The notes: generated by a model from the letters alone, not told the origin. 64,000 bases of DNA from Anaerolineales bacterium UBA2395 (GCA_002343775.1 DDSH01000015.1:10270-74269); one strand, 5' to 3'. Counted from the stretch's first letter, positions 48,529 to 57,949 are shown. A program made the numbers and translations.

Positions 48529-50447
48529 TCTTCAGCGTTTTGAACGACGACCTTGGGGGAGGATTTGGGCGGAGGCGATTTGTGCATAAACCGGTAAGCC
48601 AATTGACCAAAGTTTACCATATCCCCGTGCATCAAACGAACCCCGTCTCGCTGCACAGGCTCATAATTTACCCACGTTCCGCCGATCGAGTTGTTGTCCA
48701 GCAGCAGGTACCCGCCATCGTCCGTTTGTCGGATGCGGGCATGTACAGCAGAGAGCGACGGATCGTCCAGCACGAGGGTGCATTGAACAGGGTCGGTGCC
48801 CAGCACGATCTCCTTTTCCACCATCGGGATGGGTGCGACTTCCGCAAACTGCCCGTCCGGATTCAGGCGGATGAGAGAAGCCGCCGCATCTACACCGGAC
48901 TTTGAAGCGGGTTCTGTTTTCTTGGAGAGGATGCGCCGCTTCTTGGGTTTCTTTGCCTCCGGCGCGGGAACTGGTTCCTGCGCCAGAACTGGGATGGGCT
49001 GGGTCAACGGGTCGGTTTGGGCGCGGCGTTCCTCGCGGACTTTTTTCAGTGTTGGAATTTTCACGCGTCCGCTGAGGAGGATGACGAAGAGCACCAGACC
49101 GGCAAGGATGATGGAGCCAAACGTGATGGGGGTGCGGTATCGCGCCAGCAGCGCGGCAGGTCCGCTGGGTGGCTTGATGACCGTGACCGTGATCGGGACG
49201 GGCATGCTGGTCTTGCTCAAGCCAAGGATATCCACGGCTTCGACCGTGATCTGGTGTTCGCTGCTGCTGGTATAGCTGGTCAGGTCCCAGGTGAATTTGT
49301 CGAAGGGTTCGGCGGTCCGTTCGTCCGCAATGACGCCATCCACGTACAGGGTTGTGCGGGTGAGCGCCCGTGGATGCCCGTCTGGAAATTCGACGATGAT
49401 CTCGATCTCCTGTGTTTGGGGCAAAAGCATTTCGGTGTTGAAGGGGTCATCCTCGGGTGCCTGACGGGTGATCTGCAAGCTGGGTGTCACCGGGAAGGGG
49501 TTGGGCGGTTGAACATCCAGATTGAAGCGTTGCTCTGCGGTTTGGACTGTCTCGTTGGTGGGCAGGTTGACCTGAATCAAAAGCCCATGTTCGCCGGGAG
49601 ATTTTATTTGAGAGGTGTAGGAAAGCAGGTAGACCCTGCGCAGCGCCGAAAAGTAAACTTCGGGGTCGGGGAAGCGTTCGCTGCCGGAATATTGGAACAT
49701 GCTACCGCCGGTCTGGATGGCGAGGTTGTTGAAGATGGCGGCGCTGGTGGTGGTGAAGGTGGTGTTCGCGTCCACGTACCAGACGAAGATGCGAATCCGA
49801 TTTTCCACGGCGCGTTGGATGAGCGGTTCGAGGGCTGCCGCAAGGTTGGGGTCTGTCATTTGCGGCGTGATGAAGAGGATGGCGCGCTTCATACCGAGGC
49901 GCGGCGTTTGGGCGCTGACCACATCCAGTGCGGTGACCAATGATTGAAGGTTGGGGGTTGCGGTGCGCAGGTCGGGTTGGAAGCCGCCCAAGCCGACGAC
50001 GAAATCCGCAGGGTTGGCATGGTTGATGACCGGTCCTGCCTGGCTGACGAGGCTGAGGTCGTCGGGCAGGTCGGCGGGTCGTGCCTGCGCCCATTGTTGG
50101 AGGACTTGCGAGACGCGTTGAAAGCGGGAGATGCTGTTGGCATCGCGCGCGTCCAATGCCTGACCCTGGTTGACCGCCACGGTCAATTGCAGGGGAACTG
50201 CCATCTCGAGGAACGAATCTGCTGGGAGGGGCTGTCCGTTTTCGGTGGCAGAAACCGCTTCCGGCTTGAGTCCTGAAGCGAAAATTCCCTGAGAATCCGA
50301 CACATCTACAAAGGCGGTAACGGTTGGGAAGTTGGACGCATCCACGTTGTAGAGGATCGCTGAGGCAAGGCTTTGCTGCGCCTGTGCGCCCGTCACAACG
50401 CCGAACAGAATCCCCACGAGAAGGATCAGTGGAATGAATTTACGCAT
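48525..50447 (-). CDS. exported vWA-domain membrane protein with cytoplasmic FHA domain
   Basis: A 640-residue protein: signal peptide (to about residue 23, AQAQ), a von Willebrand factor A-like domain (about 40-290), an Ig-like region, a membrane helix at about 440-460, a Lys-rich cytoplasmic segment and a C-terminal FHA domain (about 555-635, with LVLDDPSLSAVHARI). FHA domains bind phosphothreonine, so it could link an extracellular adhesion domain to kinase/phosphatase signalling. It is coupled by overlaps to the PP2C gene and to the membrane protein gene on either side. Confidence 0.85.
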   Translation of the reverse strand: MRKFIPLILLVGILFGVVTGAQAQQSLASAILYNVDASNFPTVTAFVDVSDSQGIFASGLKPEAVSATENGQPLPADSFLEMAVPLQLTVAVNQGQALDARDANSISRFQRVSQVLQQWAQARPADLPDDLSLVSQAGPVINHANPADFVVGLGGFQPDLRTATPNLQSLVTALDVVSAQTPRLGMKRAILFITPQMTDPNLAAALEPLIQRAVENRIRIFVWYVDANTTFTTTSAAIFNNLAIQTGGSMFQYSGSERFPDPEVYFSALRRVYLLSYTSQIKSPGEHGLLIQVNLPTNETVQTAEQRFNLDVQPPNPFPVTPSLQITRQAPEDDPFNTEMLLPQTQEIEIIVEFPDGHPRALTRTTLYVDGVIADERTAEPFDKFTWDLTSYTSSSEHQITVEAVDILGLSKTSMPVPITVTVIKPPSGPAALLARYRTPITFGSIILAGLVLFVILLSGRVKIPTLKKVREERRAQTDPLTQPIPVLAQEPVPAPEAKKPKKRRILSKKTEPASKSGVDAAASLIRLNPDGQFAEVAPIPMVEKEIVLGTDPVQCTLVLDDPSLSAVHARIRQTDDGGYLLLDNNSIGGTWVNYEPVQRDGVRLMHGDMVNFGQLAYRFMHKSPPPKSSPKVVVQNAEE

Positions 50448-51408
50448 TTGCTTCGGAAAGAACCGGAGTTTCCTCTTTGGGTTGGGTGATCCGTACGTAT
50501 GCCAGCGTCCACACGGTTTCGGTGTAGGTGATCAGCACGCCGCTTAGGAACCACGCAATCGGACTATAACATAAAATGAAGACGCCCACGGCAAGAAATG
50601 GCTGCCATGAGGTGATATTTCCCTGCACAAATGCCGCCATAAGGGGCAGAACAAGCAGGAAAATGGGCAGGCTGATGATGAGTTGGAGGATGAAACTGCC
50701 AATGAAGAGGATGACTCCGATCAACAGGAACGCCAGGAAATTCCCGGAGAAGATCTGCCAACCGCGTGCTAGGGCGCTGAAAACGCCGTTATCTTCCACC
50801 GTAATGGCGCGAATGACCTGTGTGTGGTACAGGTTTAATGCAATGGAAACCGGCAACATGCAACAGCAAAGCGAAATAAAAAAGATCACCAACCCGCTTC
50901 CCATTGCGACTTCATCGGTCATGCCATCCATGGAGTAGAGCAGCGCGAAGAACGAGCCAAAGATCAAAATGAACACAGGCAGCCAGATGACAAGCCCCGC
51001 CCCGAACAAACGCCAGAAGTAGCGGAAACTTTCGGAGAGTAATTCGCCAAACTCGAGGGACTCTGCGCCGTTTTCCGCGTGAAAGACACCACGCGCCAAC
51101 CCGGCTGTGCCGACCAAAGAGAAGACGATCTGCACGACGAGCGCGACAAGCACAAAGGCGATCATGGCATACAGAATCCAGGGATTTTGCTCAAACCAGT
51201 TCACAAACCGGTTTGAGAATTCTTCGAATTGTCTCTGCATTTCAGGGGAAAGCGGGTTGACACCGTTTTCGTTGCCGTCGCTGCTGGAATTGGAATTGTT
51301 GCCGCCGCCCCTGCCGCAGCTGGCAAGGATTCCGAAAATCCACAGCACTTTATATTTCCAGGTGATCTTTGCCGCGCGAGTGAAGACTTCAACGATATCG
51401 AATTTCAT
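50440..51408 (-). CDS. multi-pass membrane protein (DUF7544 / GPDP-membrane-like)
   Basis: A 322-residue protein with about six helices. It opens KFDIVEVFTRAAKITWKYKVLWIFGIL and has a Gly/Asn/Ser-rich loop at residues 34-50. The pattern VEDNGVFSALARGWQIFSGNF recurs in the next gene as DDMPLIRAISRGWELFRANW, so the two are paralogues. It may be an exporter-like or cell-envelope protein; function unknown. Overlaps the vWA-FHA gene by 8 nt. Confidence 0.75.
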   Translation of the reverse strand: MKFDIVEVFTRAAKITWKYKVLWIFGILASCGRGGGNNSNSSSDGNENGVNPLSPEMQRQFEEFSNRFVNWFEQNPWILYAMIAFVLVALVVQIVFSLVGTAGLARGVFHAENGAESLEFGELLSESFRYFWRLFGAGLVIWLPVFILIFGSFFALLYSMDGMTDEVAMGSGLVIFFISLCCCMLPVSIALNLYHTQVIRAITVEDNGVFSALARGWQIFSGNFLAFLLIGVILFIGSFILQLIISLPIFLLVLPLMAAFVQGNITSWQPFLAVGVFILCYSPIAWFLSGVLITYTETVWTLAYVRITQPKEETPVLSEANA

Positions 51409-51419
51409 CGGTTACCCTT

Positions 51420-52328
51420 TCACTGGGATTGACTGAATACAACCTGATCCTCTGTGCCCTGGTGGATGCGCAGATACAACGCCGCCCACGCCGACTGGAA
51501 GAACGCCATCAGGATTCCCTGCACAGCATACGACACGATGAACAGCAGCGGAAAGAAAACCAGGAAGAAGACCAGCATCATTGTGCTGGGGTCGCCCTGC
51601 GACTCGATCATTCCGATTTGCAGGAACATCATCGGGAACATGAGCGGAACGATGAACACGCTGGAGATCATGCTCATCCCAAAATACAGGACGATCATCA
51701 AAAGTACCACGCCCAGCCAGTTGGCACGGAAAAGTTCCCAGCCGCGTGAGATGGCTCTTATCAACGGCATATCGTCTGCGATGATGGCGGCTTGTGCCAG
51801 TTCCAACACCGAAAAACCGACGATCATGATCGGGATAAATAAAAAGAAGATAGGCATAAGACAAAGGGATGCGAGTCCCATGGTCAGCATGGAGCCAGCA
51901 AAAAAGACCATGACGAATGCGAAATAGATCACCATCCAGCCGCCGACGAAGATGGCATACAGCCCAAACACGCGCCAGAAATACGGCAGGCTTTCATTGA
52001 AGAGTTCTCTGAGCCCGATGCGTTCCGTCCCTTTTTCGACCTTTATCGCGCCATAGGTCGTTGTCAATTGTGCGAACACCTGCGCGAACATGGTCAGAAA
52101 TATAAAAACGAACATCGCCCCCATAAAAACAAACAGCATCCACGGTTCATTGGCGAAGTCGCTGAACGGCTCGGGCATCATCATTAAGAAGCCGGGGTTA
52201 GCAAGGATGAAGAGCGGTAGCAGCACAAGCGAAACCAAGCCGGGCAGCAGCTGCCACAGCCACAATACTTTGTGATTCCAGCCGATCTTCACCATGCGGG
52301 TCAACACTTCACCGAAATCGAATTTCAT
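51420..52328 (-). CDS. multi-pass membrane protein, paralogue of the preceding
   Basis: A 302-residue protein with about six helices; it shares the opening KFDFGEVLTRMVKIGWNHKVLWLW and the internal RGWELFRANWLG motif with the gene at 50440. A GAGAATCC-type leader and AAGGAG precede the start. It is the first gene of the putative operon 52328-47665 (two membrane proteins, vWA-FHA, PP2C). Confidence 0.75.
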   Translation of the reverse strand: MKFDFGEVLTRMVKIGWNHKVLWLWQLLPGLVSLVLLPLFILANPGFLMMMPEPFSDFANEPWMLFVFMGAMFVFIFLTMFAQVFAQLTTTYGAIKVEKGTERIGLRELFNESLPYFWRVFGLYAIFVGGWMVIYFAFVMVFFAGSMLTMGLASLCLMPIFFLFIPIMIVGFSVLELAQAAIIADDMPLIRAISRGWELFRANWLGVVLLMIVLYFGMSMISSVFIVPLMFPMMFLQIGMIESQGDPSTMMLVFFLVFFPLLFIVSYAVQGILMAFFQSAWAALYLRIHQGTEDQVVFSQSQ

Positions 52329-52370
52329 TGGATTCTCCTTGCCGCCTTAAATTTCCAACCCACCCAGCAC

Positions 52371-53921
52371 TCACTCCCATTCAATTGTCGCAGGCGGCTT
52401 ACTGGTAATATCATACACCACCCGGTTGATTCCTTCCACCTCGTTCACGATGCGGCTGGAAACTTTTGCCAGCAACTCGAACGGCAGACGCGACCAATCC
52501 GCCGTCATAAAATCGTCTGTGCTCACCGCGCGGATCGCCGCCGCCTCCTGATACGTCCGCTGGTCGCCCATCACACCGACGGAACGAACGGGAAGCAAAA
52601 CGACGAATGCCTGCGAAGTCTGCGCGCCTTTTCCTAAAAACCCGGCTTTGGATAATTCTTCCAATAGAATCGCGTCCGCCGCCCGCAAACGGGATACACG
52701 CTCGGGCGTACACTCCCCGAGGCAGCGCACGGTCAAACCTGGACCCGGGAACGGCTGCCGCCACACCAAGCCTTGATTCAAGCCGAGGGTTTCGCCCACC
52801 AATCGCACTTCATCCTTGAACAAATAGCGCAGCGGCTCAACCAGCTCAAATTGCATGTCTTCGGGAAGTCCGCCCACATTGTGGTGCGACTTGATCTTCG
52901 CCGCCTTATCACGGTCTTTGCCCGATGACTCGACCACATCGGGGTAGATCGTCCCCTGCACCAAAAATCGCGGCTGACCGACATTCTTTGCCTCGCGCTC
53001 AAATATACGGATGAACTTCTCGCCGACGATTCTTCTTTTTGTTTCGGGGTCAGTCTGTCCCTTCAATGCGCCGAGAAAATCGTCAGCGGCATCCACAGTG
53101 ATGAGTTCAGCACCCAGCCCCTCCCGAAATGCCGAAGCGACTTGCGTCCCTTCATTCGCGCGCAGGAGTCCCGTATCCACGAACACACAGACGAGTTGAT
53201 CCCCAATCGCCTTGTGAACCAGTGCCGCCGCCACAGAGGAATCCACGCCGCCTGAAACCGCCGCGAGGACTCTCTCATTCCCAACTTGTTTGCGAATTTT
53301 TTCCACCGCATCGTCAATGATGTTGACGGGAGTCCAATCGGGTGTGATGCCGCAAATGTCAATCGCAAAATGTTTGAAGAGTTCGATGCCGTTGGGGGTG
53401 TGATGCACTTCAGGATGAAATTGCACCCCGAAATATTTTCGTTTCACATCGCCCATTGCCGCGTAGGGACTGTTTCCGCTTTTGGCGAGTGCCACGAAAC
53501 CTTCGGGCAGTTGCGTCACTTTATCGCCGTGTGACATCCAGACTTTGGATAACCCAAAAAGTAGGGGCGAGGTGACCTCGCCCCTACGGTCAATAATATC
53601 AATCTCTGCATGACCATACTCGCGCTGGGCAGACGGGTCTACTTTGCCGCCGAGGGCGTGGGTGAGGGCTTGCATCCCATAGCAAATGCCGAGGATGGGC
53701 AATCCGCTTTCGAGGATGAATTGTTGAATGAAGGGCGCGTTCTCTTCATAAACGGATTTGGGTCCGCCGGAGAGGATGAAGCCTTGGGGTTGGATGGCGA
53801 GAATTTTTTCCTGCGGCGCGTCCCACGGAAAGAGTTCGCAATAGACCTGCGTCTCGCGCACGCGTCTGGCAATGATCTGCGCATACTGTGAACCGAAATC
53901 AAGAATGGCGATGGAGTTCAT
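52371..53921 (-). CDS. guaA: GMP synthase (glutamine-hydrolysing)
   Basis: A 516-residue enzyme converting XMP to GMP. The glutaminase domain has Cys80 in GICYGMQ and FHPEVHHT; the ATP-pyrophosphatase domain has the P-loop SGGVDSSVA (about 225) and the dimerisation domain ends KPPATIEWE. Residues 112-121 (RRGEVTSPLL) are encoded by an in-frame copy of the GTAGGGGCG palindrome, in a variable loop of the glutaminase domain, so the enzyme should still work. Followed on the same strand by HIT and xpt genes. Confidence 0.96.
   Translation of the reverse strand: MNSIAILDFGSQYAQIIARRVRETQVYCELFPWDAPQEKILAIQPQGFILSGGPKSVYEENAPFIQQFILESGLPILGICYGMQALTHALGGKVDPSAQREYGHAEIDIIDRRGEVTSPLLFGLSKVWMSHGDKVTQLPEGFVALAKSGNSPYAAMGDVKRKYFGVQFHPEVHHTPNGIELFKHFAIDICGITPDWTPVNIIDDAVEKIRKQVGNERVLAAVSGGVDSSVAAALVHKAIGDQLVCVFVDTGLLRANEGTQVASAFREGLGAELITVDAADDFLGALKGQTDPETKRRIVGEKFIRIFEREAKNVGQPRFLVQGTIYPDVVESSGKDRDKAAKIKSHHNVGGLPEDMQFELVEPLRYLFKDEVRLVGETLGLNQGLVWRQPFPGPGLTVRCLGECTPERVSRLRAADAILLEELSKAGFLGKGAQTSQAFVVLLPVRSVGVMGDQRTYQEAAAIRAVSTDDFMTADWSRLPFELLAKVSSRIVNEVEGINRVVYDITSKPPATIEWE
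53561..53587. repeat. 27-bp palindrome inside guaA (GTAGGGGCG family)
   Basis: Identical to 31437-31463 except for the central base. Its length of 27 keeps the frame and adds nine codons to guaA. Confidence 0.92.
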
Positions 53922-53932
53922 AAATTGGTCTC

Positions 53933-53960
53933 GTAGGGGTACGATATGTCGTGCCCCTAC
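53933..53960. repeat. imperfect palindrome of the GTAGGGG family
   Basis: GTAGGGGTACGA and TCGTGCCCCTAC arms with a TATG centre, between guaA and the HIT gene. One arm position is a G-T wobble, suggesting RNA-level selection. Confidence 0.85.
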
Positions 53961-54316
53961 CCTGATATGAGATGAAAATGCAAATGCGGAAAGTCTTGAT
54001 ACGCTCCGCCGTTGACGATGAGGCGATACGCCTTCAAATCAAATTCCTTCACAAGGCTTTGAACGGTTGCGTACAAATCCGTCAGGAAGGCGGTATCTTG
54101 CGGGTCGAGGTCAGCCAGGGTTTGCACCTGTCGCTTGGGGACGATGATCAGATGAACCTTATAGCTGGGAGAAGGATGATGGAAGGCGATCAGGTTCGAG
54201 GTTTCGCGGAGGCGCTTGACCGGGATGGCAAAGCTCATGTGGATGAGTATCCAACTGATGATCGGAGAAAGAATCCAAAGGATTCGCTTAATCCACGAAT
54301 GTGATTTTGCCATCAT
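53957..54316 (-). CDS. HIT-family protein (histidine triad) with hydrophobic N-terminus
   Basis: A 119-residue protein ending in the HIT motif FPHLHFHLISG, with the common HLIIVPKRQ strand. HIT proteins hydrolyse nucleoside phosphoramidates or dinucleotides. The N-terminal part (RILWILSPIISWILIHM) is hydrophobic, unusual for the family, and may be a membrane anchor or an over-long start; ATG 54238 just before SFAIPVKRL is the alternative. It overlaps xpt by about 29 nt. Confidence 0.78.
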   Translation of the reverse strand: MMAKSHSWIKRILWILSPIISWILIHMSFAIPVKRLRETSNLIAFHHPSPSYKVHLIIVPKRQVQTLADLDPQDTAFLTDLYATVQSLVKEFDLKAYRLIVNGGAYQDFPHLHFHLISG

Positions 54317-54860
54317 CCAGTGACTTGATGCATGCAATCGATTCGATCGGCACGTTGAGCGGACTGAGCGCGTCGCGCCCGCCTTCGAAGATCTTTTCGA
54401 TCAGTGTGCCAATACCGACGATCTTCGAGCCGGATGCCTCGGCGAGACGCGCGAGACCGAGAATGGTCTGCCCGCTGGCGAGGAAGTCATCAATGATGAG
54501 GACTTTTTCGTTGTTAGCGAGATATTCCGGTGAGACGATGAGTTCCACCATGCGTCCCTTGGTGTGTGAGGGCGCGAGCGTGAGATAGACTTGGTCTGGC
54601 ATGGTGATGGGTTTGGTCTTGCGTGCATACACGACAGGCAAGCCCATGTGAATGCCAGTGGTGATTGCCGGGGCGATGCCGGAGATCTCCGCCGTGAGGA
54701 TCTTGGTCGCGCCGACGTTTGCGAAGCGTTTGGCGAACTCACGACCGCACTCGTCCATGAGTTTCGGGTCTACTTGATGATTGACAAAACTATCGACCTT
54801 AAGAATTCCACCACCGAGCACTTGCCCCTCTTTCAAAATACGTTCCTGCAAAGCGTTCAT
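54288..54860 (-). CDS. xpt: xanthine phosphoribosyltransferase
   Basis: A 190-residue PRTase with the PRPP-binding motif VLIIDDFLASGQTI (about 120-135) and an N-terminal region close to B. subtilis Xpt (MNALQERILKEGQVLGGGILKVD). It makes XMP from xanthine, which GuaA in the same gene run turns into GMP. No purine riboswitch is visible in its leader. Confidence 0.93.
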   Translation of the reverse strand: MNALQERILKEGQVLGGGILKVDSFVNHQVDPKLMDECGREFAKRFANVGATKILTAEISGIAPAITTGIHMGLPVVYARKTKPITMPDQVYLTLAPSHTKGRMVELIVSPEYLANNEKVLIIDDFLASGQTILGLARLAEASGSKIVGIGTLIEKIFEGGRDALSPLNVPIESIACIKSLDDGKITFVD

Positions 54861-55038
54861 TTAACCTCCGAATGTCTGGACAGATTTTCGAGAGAATTTT
54901 ACACCTGATTGGAAATCAAGAAAGAGGAAACGAAGATGCAAAATGTAACATGGTGCGAAGTGAAAGGTCTTTGTTGCCTCGCTTTCCCCGCTTATCCCCT
55001 TTTAAGCCATAAAAATACTCTGTGTTAGAATCTTGCGC

Positions 55039-55704
55039 GTGACCTATAAGTTGATACTGGCATCCAATTCCCCGCGCAGGCGTCAACTCTTTGCGCTTGG
55101 GAATTGGGATTTTAACGTCATCGTGGCAGATGTGGACGAGACACCACTCGCGGATGAATCTCCGCGCGACTACGTTCTCAGGCTGGCACAAGCCAAAGCA
55201 TTGGCGGTTCAGCCCAAGGCGGAGTCTGATGCGGTCATTATCGGTTCGGATACAACCGTGGTGGATGGGAACGAAATCCTCGGCAAACCCGTCGATGAAG
55301 CAGATGCGGAACGCATGTTGAAACAGCTGCGCGGAAAGGCACATCAGGTGCTCACGGGTGTGGCGGTCTATCGCATGGGCGATGGAAAGATGCTCACGGA
55401 ACTTTCGATCACGGATGTGCCGATGCGCAATTATTCGGATGACGAGATGCGCGCCTATATCGCCACTGGCGATCCAATGGACAAAGCCGGAGCGTATGCC
55501 ATTCAACATCCTGAATTTCAACCTGTGGCTGCCATGAGCGGATGTTTCGCCAGTGTGATGGGCTTGCCGCTTTGCCATATCCTGCGCGCGCTGGCTCAAT
55601 TTGAAATTGCACCTGTTGCGGATGTTCCTGCAGCATGCCAATCGTTGTTGAATTATCAATGCCCTGTTTCCGCCGCAATCCTGACCGGTGAACTCGTCTC
55701 TTGA
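55039..55704 (+). CDS. maf: Maf-family nucleotide pyrophosphatase
   Basis: A 221-residue Maf protein that hydrolyses non-canonical or canonical dNTPs/NTPs. It has ILASNSPRRRQLFALGNW at the start, VIGSDTTVVDGNEILGKP (about 70-90) and GDPMDKAGAYAIQ. GTG 55039 is chosen because TAGAAT (55026-55031) ends 7 nt before it and no RBS exists; TTG 55033 is possible. The penicillin-binding protein gene follows 10 bp later. Confidence 0.92.
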   Translation: MTYKLILASNSPRRRQLFALGNWDFNVIVADVDETPLADESPRDYVLRLAQAKALAVQPKAESDAVIIGSDTTVVDGNEILGKPVDEADAERMLKQLRGKAHQVLTGVAVYRMGDGKMLTELSITDVPMRNYSDDEMRAYIATGDPMDKAGAYAIQHPEFQPVAAMSGCFASVMGLPLCHILRALAQFEIAPVADVPAACQSLLNYQCPVSAAILTGELVS

Positions 55705-55714
55705 AAGGAACGGA

Positions 55715-57949
55715 ATGAAGTCATTTCGCTGGATACCCATCCTCTTGATCGTCGTGTTTATCTCTGCCTGCACCTCCAGCGGTGGGGGTGGTATTGTCGG
55801 AATTTTTGAGACGCCCACGCCGCTGCCTCCACCTCAAGTTGGTATTACTCCCGCGCCCGATGCGCAAGCGGCAGTGACGGCGTTCCTTGAGGCGCTGCAA
55901 ACGGACGATTTCGAAGTCATGTATAACCTGCTTTCCCAAGCCAGTCGGGAGGGAGTCACGCTGGAGGATTTTTCGAAGCGTTGGAATAATGTCCTGAACG
56001 AGATGAGCGCTTCCAGCATCGACTTTACAGTGTTGTCCTCGACCATCAGCCCTCGCAACGCTGAGGTCGGATACAGCATTACCTACAAGACCGTGCTGGC
56101 TGGCGACATTCAGCGCGACATAGTGATGCGCCTTGTCAACGAAGACAATGCCTGGAAAGTGCAATGGGACGATGCCCTCATCCTGCCGGAATTGGCAGGC
56201 GGCAATCTGCTGGCGATGGAATACAGCGTTCCCGCGCGCGGCGATATTTATGACAACGAAGGTCTGCCGGTTGTGACTCAGTCGGAAGCATTGGCATTCG
56301 GAATTTCCACAGGTGAGATCGACCCGGATCTGCGAGGCACATTGACCACGGAATTGGGTCGTTTGTGCCGCATCGACCCGCTGGATATTGAAGATCAGAT
56401 CGACTTTTCCGGTCCCGGTTGGTATTTGCCGATGTGCGAAGGTACGCGCGAAGAAGCGCAGCGCCTGTTGTCCATTCGCCCCGGCGGGTTGGTGGTCAGT
56501 GAATACACCTCACGTTATTATCATCGCGGCGGTCTCGCTCCGCAAGCGGTGGGGTACACCCAGCTGATCAGCCCTGAGCAATACAATGAGTATCGTCGCA
56601 AGGGGTACAACGGCAGCGAACGCATCGGACAGACGGGCATCGAACAGTGGGCTGAGGATTACCTCGCTGGTCAACATGGCGGTACCCTTCGTGTAGTCAG
56701 CCCAGCCGGGCAGATCATTTCCACCCTTGGGCAAAGCTCCCCCAAACCCGCCGACTCGATCTACCTTACCATCGACAGCAGCCTGCAGGAATATGCTCAA
56801 GATGCAATCGCCTACTTCCGCGGCGCTGTGGTCGTGATGGAAGTGGATACGGGACGCGTCCTGGCAATGGCGTCCGGTCCCAATTTCGACCCGAACTATT
56901 TTGAAGCCGAAAATCCGAATAACGCCGGTTTGGGAAATCTGGTCAATAACAGCCGCACCCCAATGCTCAACCGTGCTGCGCAGGGGCAATACCCGCTCGG
57001 CTCGGTCTTCAAGATCATCACCATGGCGGCAGGTCTCGAAAGTGGGTTGTATCTTGCAGACTCCCCGTATGATTGTCAGTACGAATTCACCGAATTGCCC
57101 GACCGTATTCTGTACGACTGGACGTATGAATACTGTCAGCAAGCCATCGCACGCGGCGAAGCCTGCAACACAGTCACCACACGTCCGTGGGGTCTGCTCA
57201 CCTTGCAGGAAGGTCTGATGCGTTCCTGCAACCCATACTTCTGGCACATCGGTAATGACTTGTACACCAACTGGCAGCGCGGCGCCGACATTGCCAACAT
57301 GGCACGCGGATTTGGTCTTGGATCGCCGACCGGTATTCAGCAGATCCCCGAAGCCAGCGGTCAGATCCTTGATCCGCAGAGTCAGATCGATGCCGTTAAT
57401 CAATCCATCGGTCAAGGTGACGTGCAGGTGACTCCGTTGCAGGTGGCGCGGTTCGTCGCCGCCATCGCCAATGGCGGGACCTTGTACCGCCCGCAGATCG
57501 TCGAACGGATCCAACCTGTAGATGGCGACCCGATCCTTGCGTTCAAGCCCGAAGCGAATGGCGTGCTGCCCGTGCGTGACGAAAACCTCGACATCATCCG
57601 CGAAGCCATGTTCATGGTCACCGGACCCGATGGCACCGCCCGCCGCGACATCCGCGGGTTGCAGTTCTCGGTGGCTGGCAAGACCGGTACTGCTGAATCG
57701 GGCAGCGGCTTGCCGCATGCCTGGTTTGCAGGTTTCACAGACAACGAAGCAAATACCGGTCTGCCCGATATTGCGATTGTGGTCATCGTGGAAAACATCG
57801 GTCAGGGGTCTGAGTATGGTGTGCCCATCTTCCGCGCGATGGTGGAGGCATACTATTATGGCAGCCCGCAGCGTCAGTTCTACGACTGGGGACAGATCGG
57901 CTACCCGCCTTACACGCCCACACCGCCCGGTGGCGGAGTGGTTCCGTAG
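55715..57949 (+). CDS. penicillin-binding protein transpeptidase (class B), lipoprotein-type N-terminus
   Basis: A 744-residue protein. Signal peptide with lipobox ISAC (Cys 19), a MecA_N/NTF2-like domain (about 40-160), a dimerisation domain starting PARGDIYDNEG, and a transpeptidase domain with nucleophile Ser430 (SVFK), the SCN motif (RSCNPYF) and KTG at 656-658. Probably MrdA/PBP2-like, crosslinking peptidoglycan. AAGGA precedes ATG 55715. Peptidoglycan is thus likely present in this organism. Confidence 0.92.
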   Translation: MKSFRWIPILLIVVFISACTSSGGGGIVGIFETPTPLPPPQVGITPAPDAQAAVTAFLEALQTDDFEVMYNLLSQASREGVTLEDFSKRWNNVLNEMSASSIDFTVLSSTISPRNAEVGYSITYKTVLAGDIQRDIVMRLVNEDNAWKVQWDDALILPELAGGNLLAMEYSVPARGDIYDNEGLPVVTQSEALAFGISTGEIDPDLRGTLTTELGRLCRIDPLDIEDQIDFSGPGWYLPMCEGTREEAQRLLSIRPGGLVVSEYTSRYYHRGGLAPQAVGYTQLISPEQYNEYRRKGYNGSERIGQTGIEQWAEDYLAGQHGGTLRVVSPAGQIISTLGQSSPKPADSIYLTIDSSLQEYAQDAIAYFRGAVVVMEVDTGRVLAMASGPNFDPNYFEAENPNNAGLGNLVNNSRTPMLNRAAQGQYPLGSVFKIITMAAGLESGLYLADSPYDCQYEFTELPDRILYDWTYEYCQQAIARGEACNTVTTRPWGLLTLQEGLMRSCNPYFWHIGNDLYTNWQRGADIANMARGFGLGSPTGIQQIPEASGQILDPQSQIDAVNQSIGQGDVQVTPLQVARFVAAIANGGTLYRPQIVERIQPVDGDPILAFKPEANGVLPVRDENLDIIREAMFMVTGPDGTARRDIRGLQFSVAGKTGTAESGSGLPHAWFAGFTDNEANTGLPDIAIVVIVENIGQGSEYGVPIFRAMVEAYYYGSPQRQFYDWGQIGYPPYTPTPPGGGVVP

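Noticed and set aside
54861..55038. Purine or xanthine riboswitch before xpt.
   Set aside because: No purine-aptamer core is visible in the 178-bp gap; only the start regions of xpt and maf lie there.
54916..55818. A 300-codon minus-strand frame opposite maf.
   Set aside because: Maf has all its motifs on the plus strand; the antisense frame is Cys/His-rich noise.
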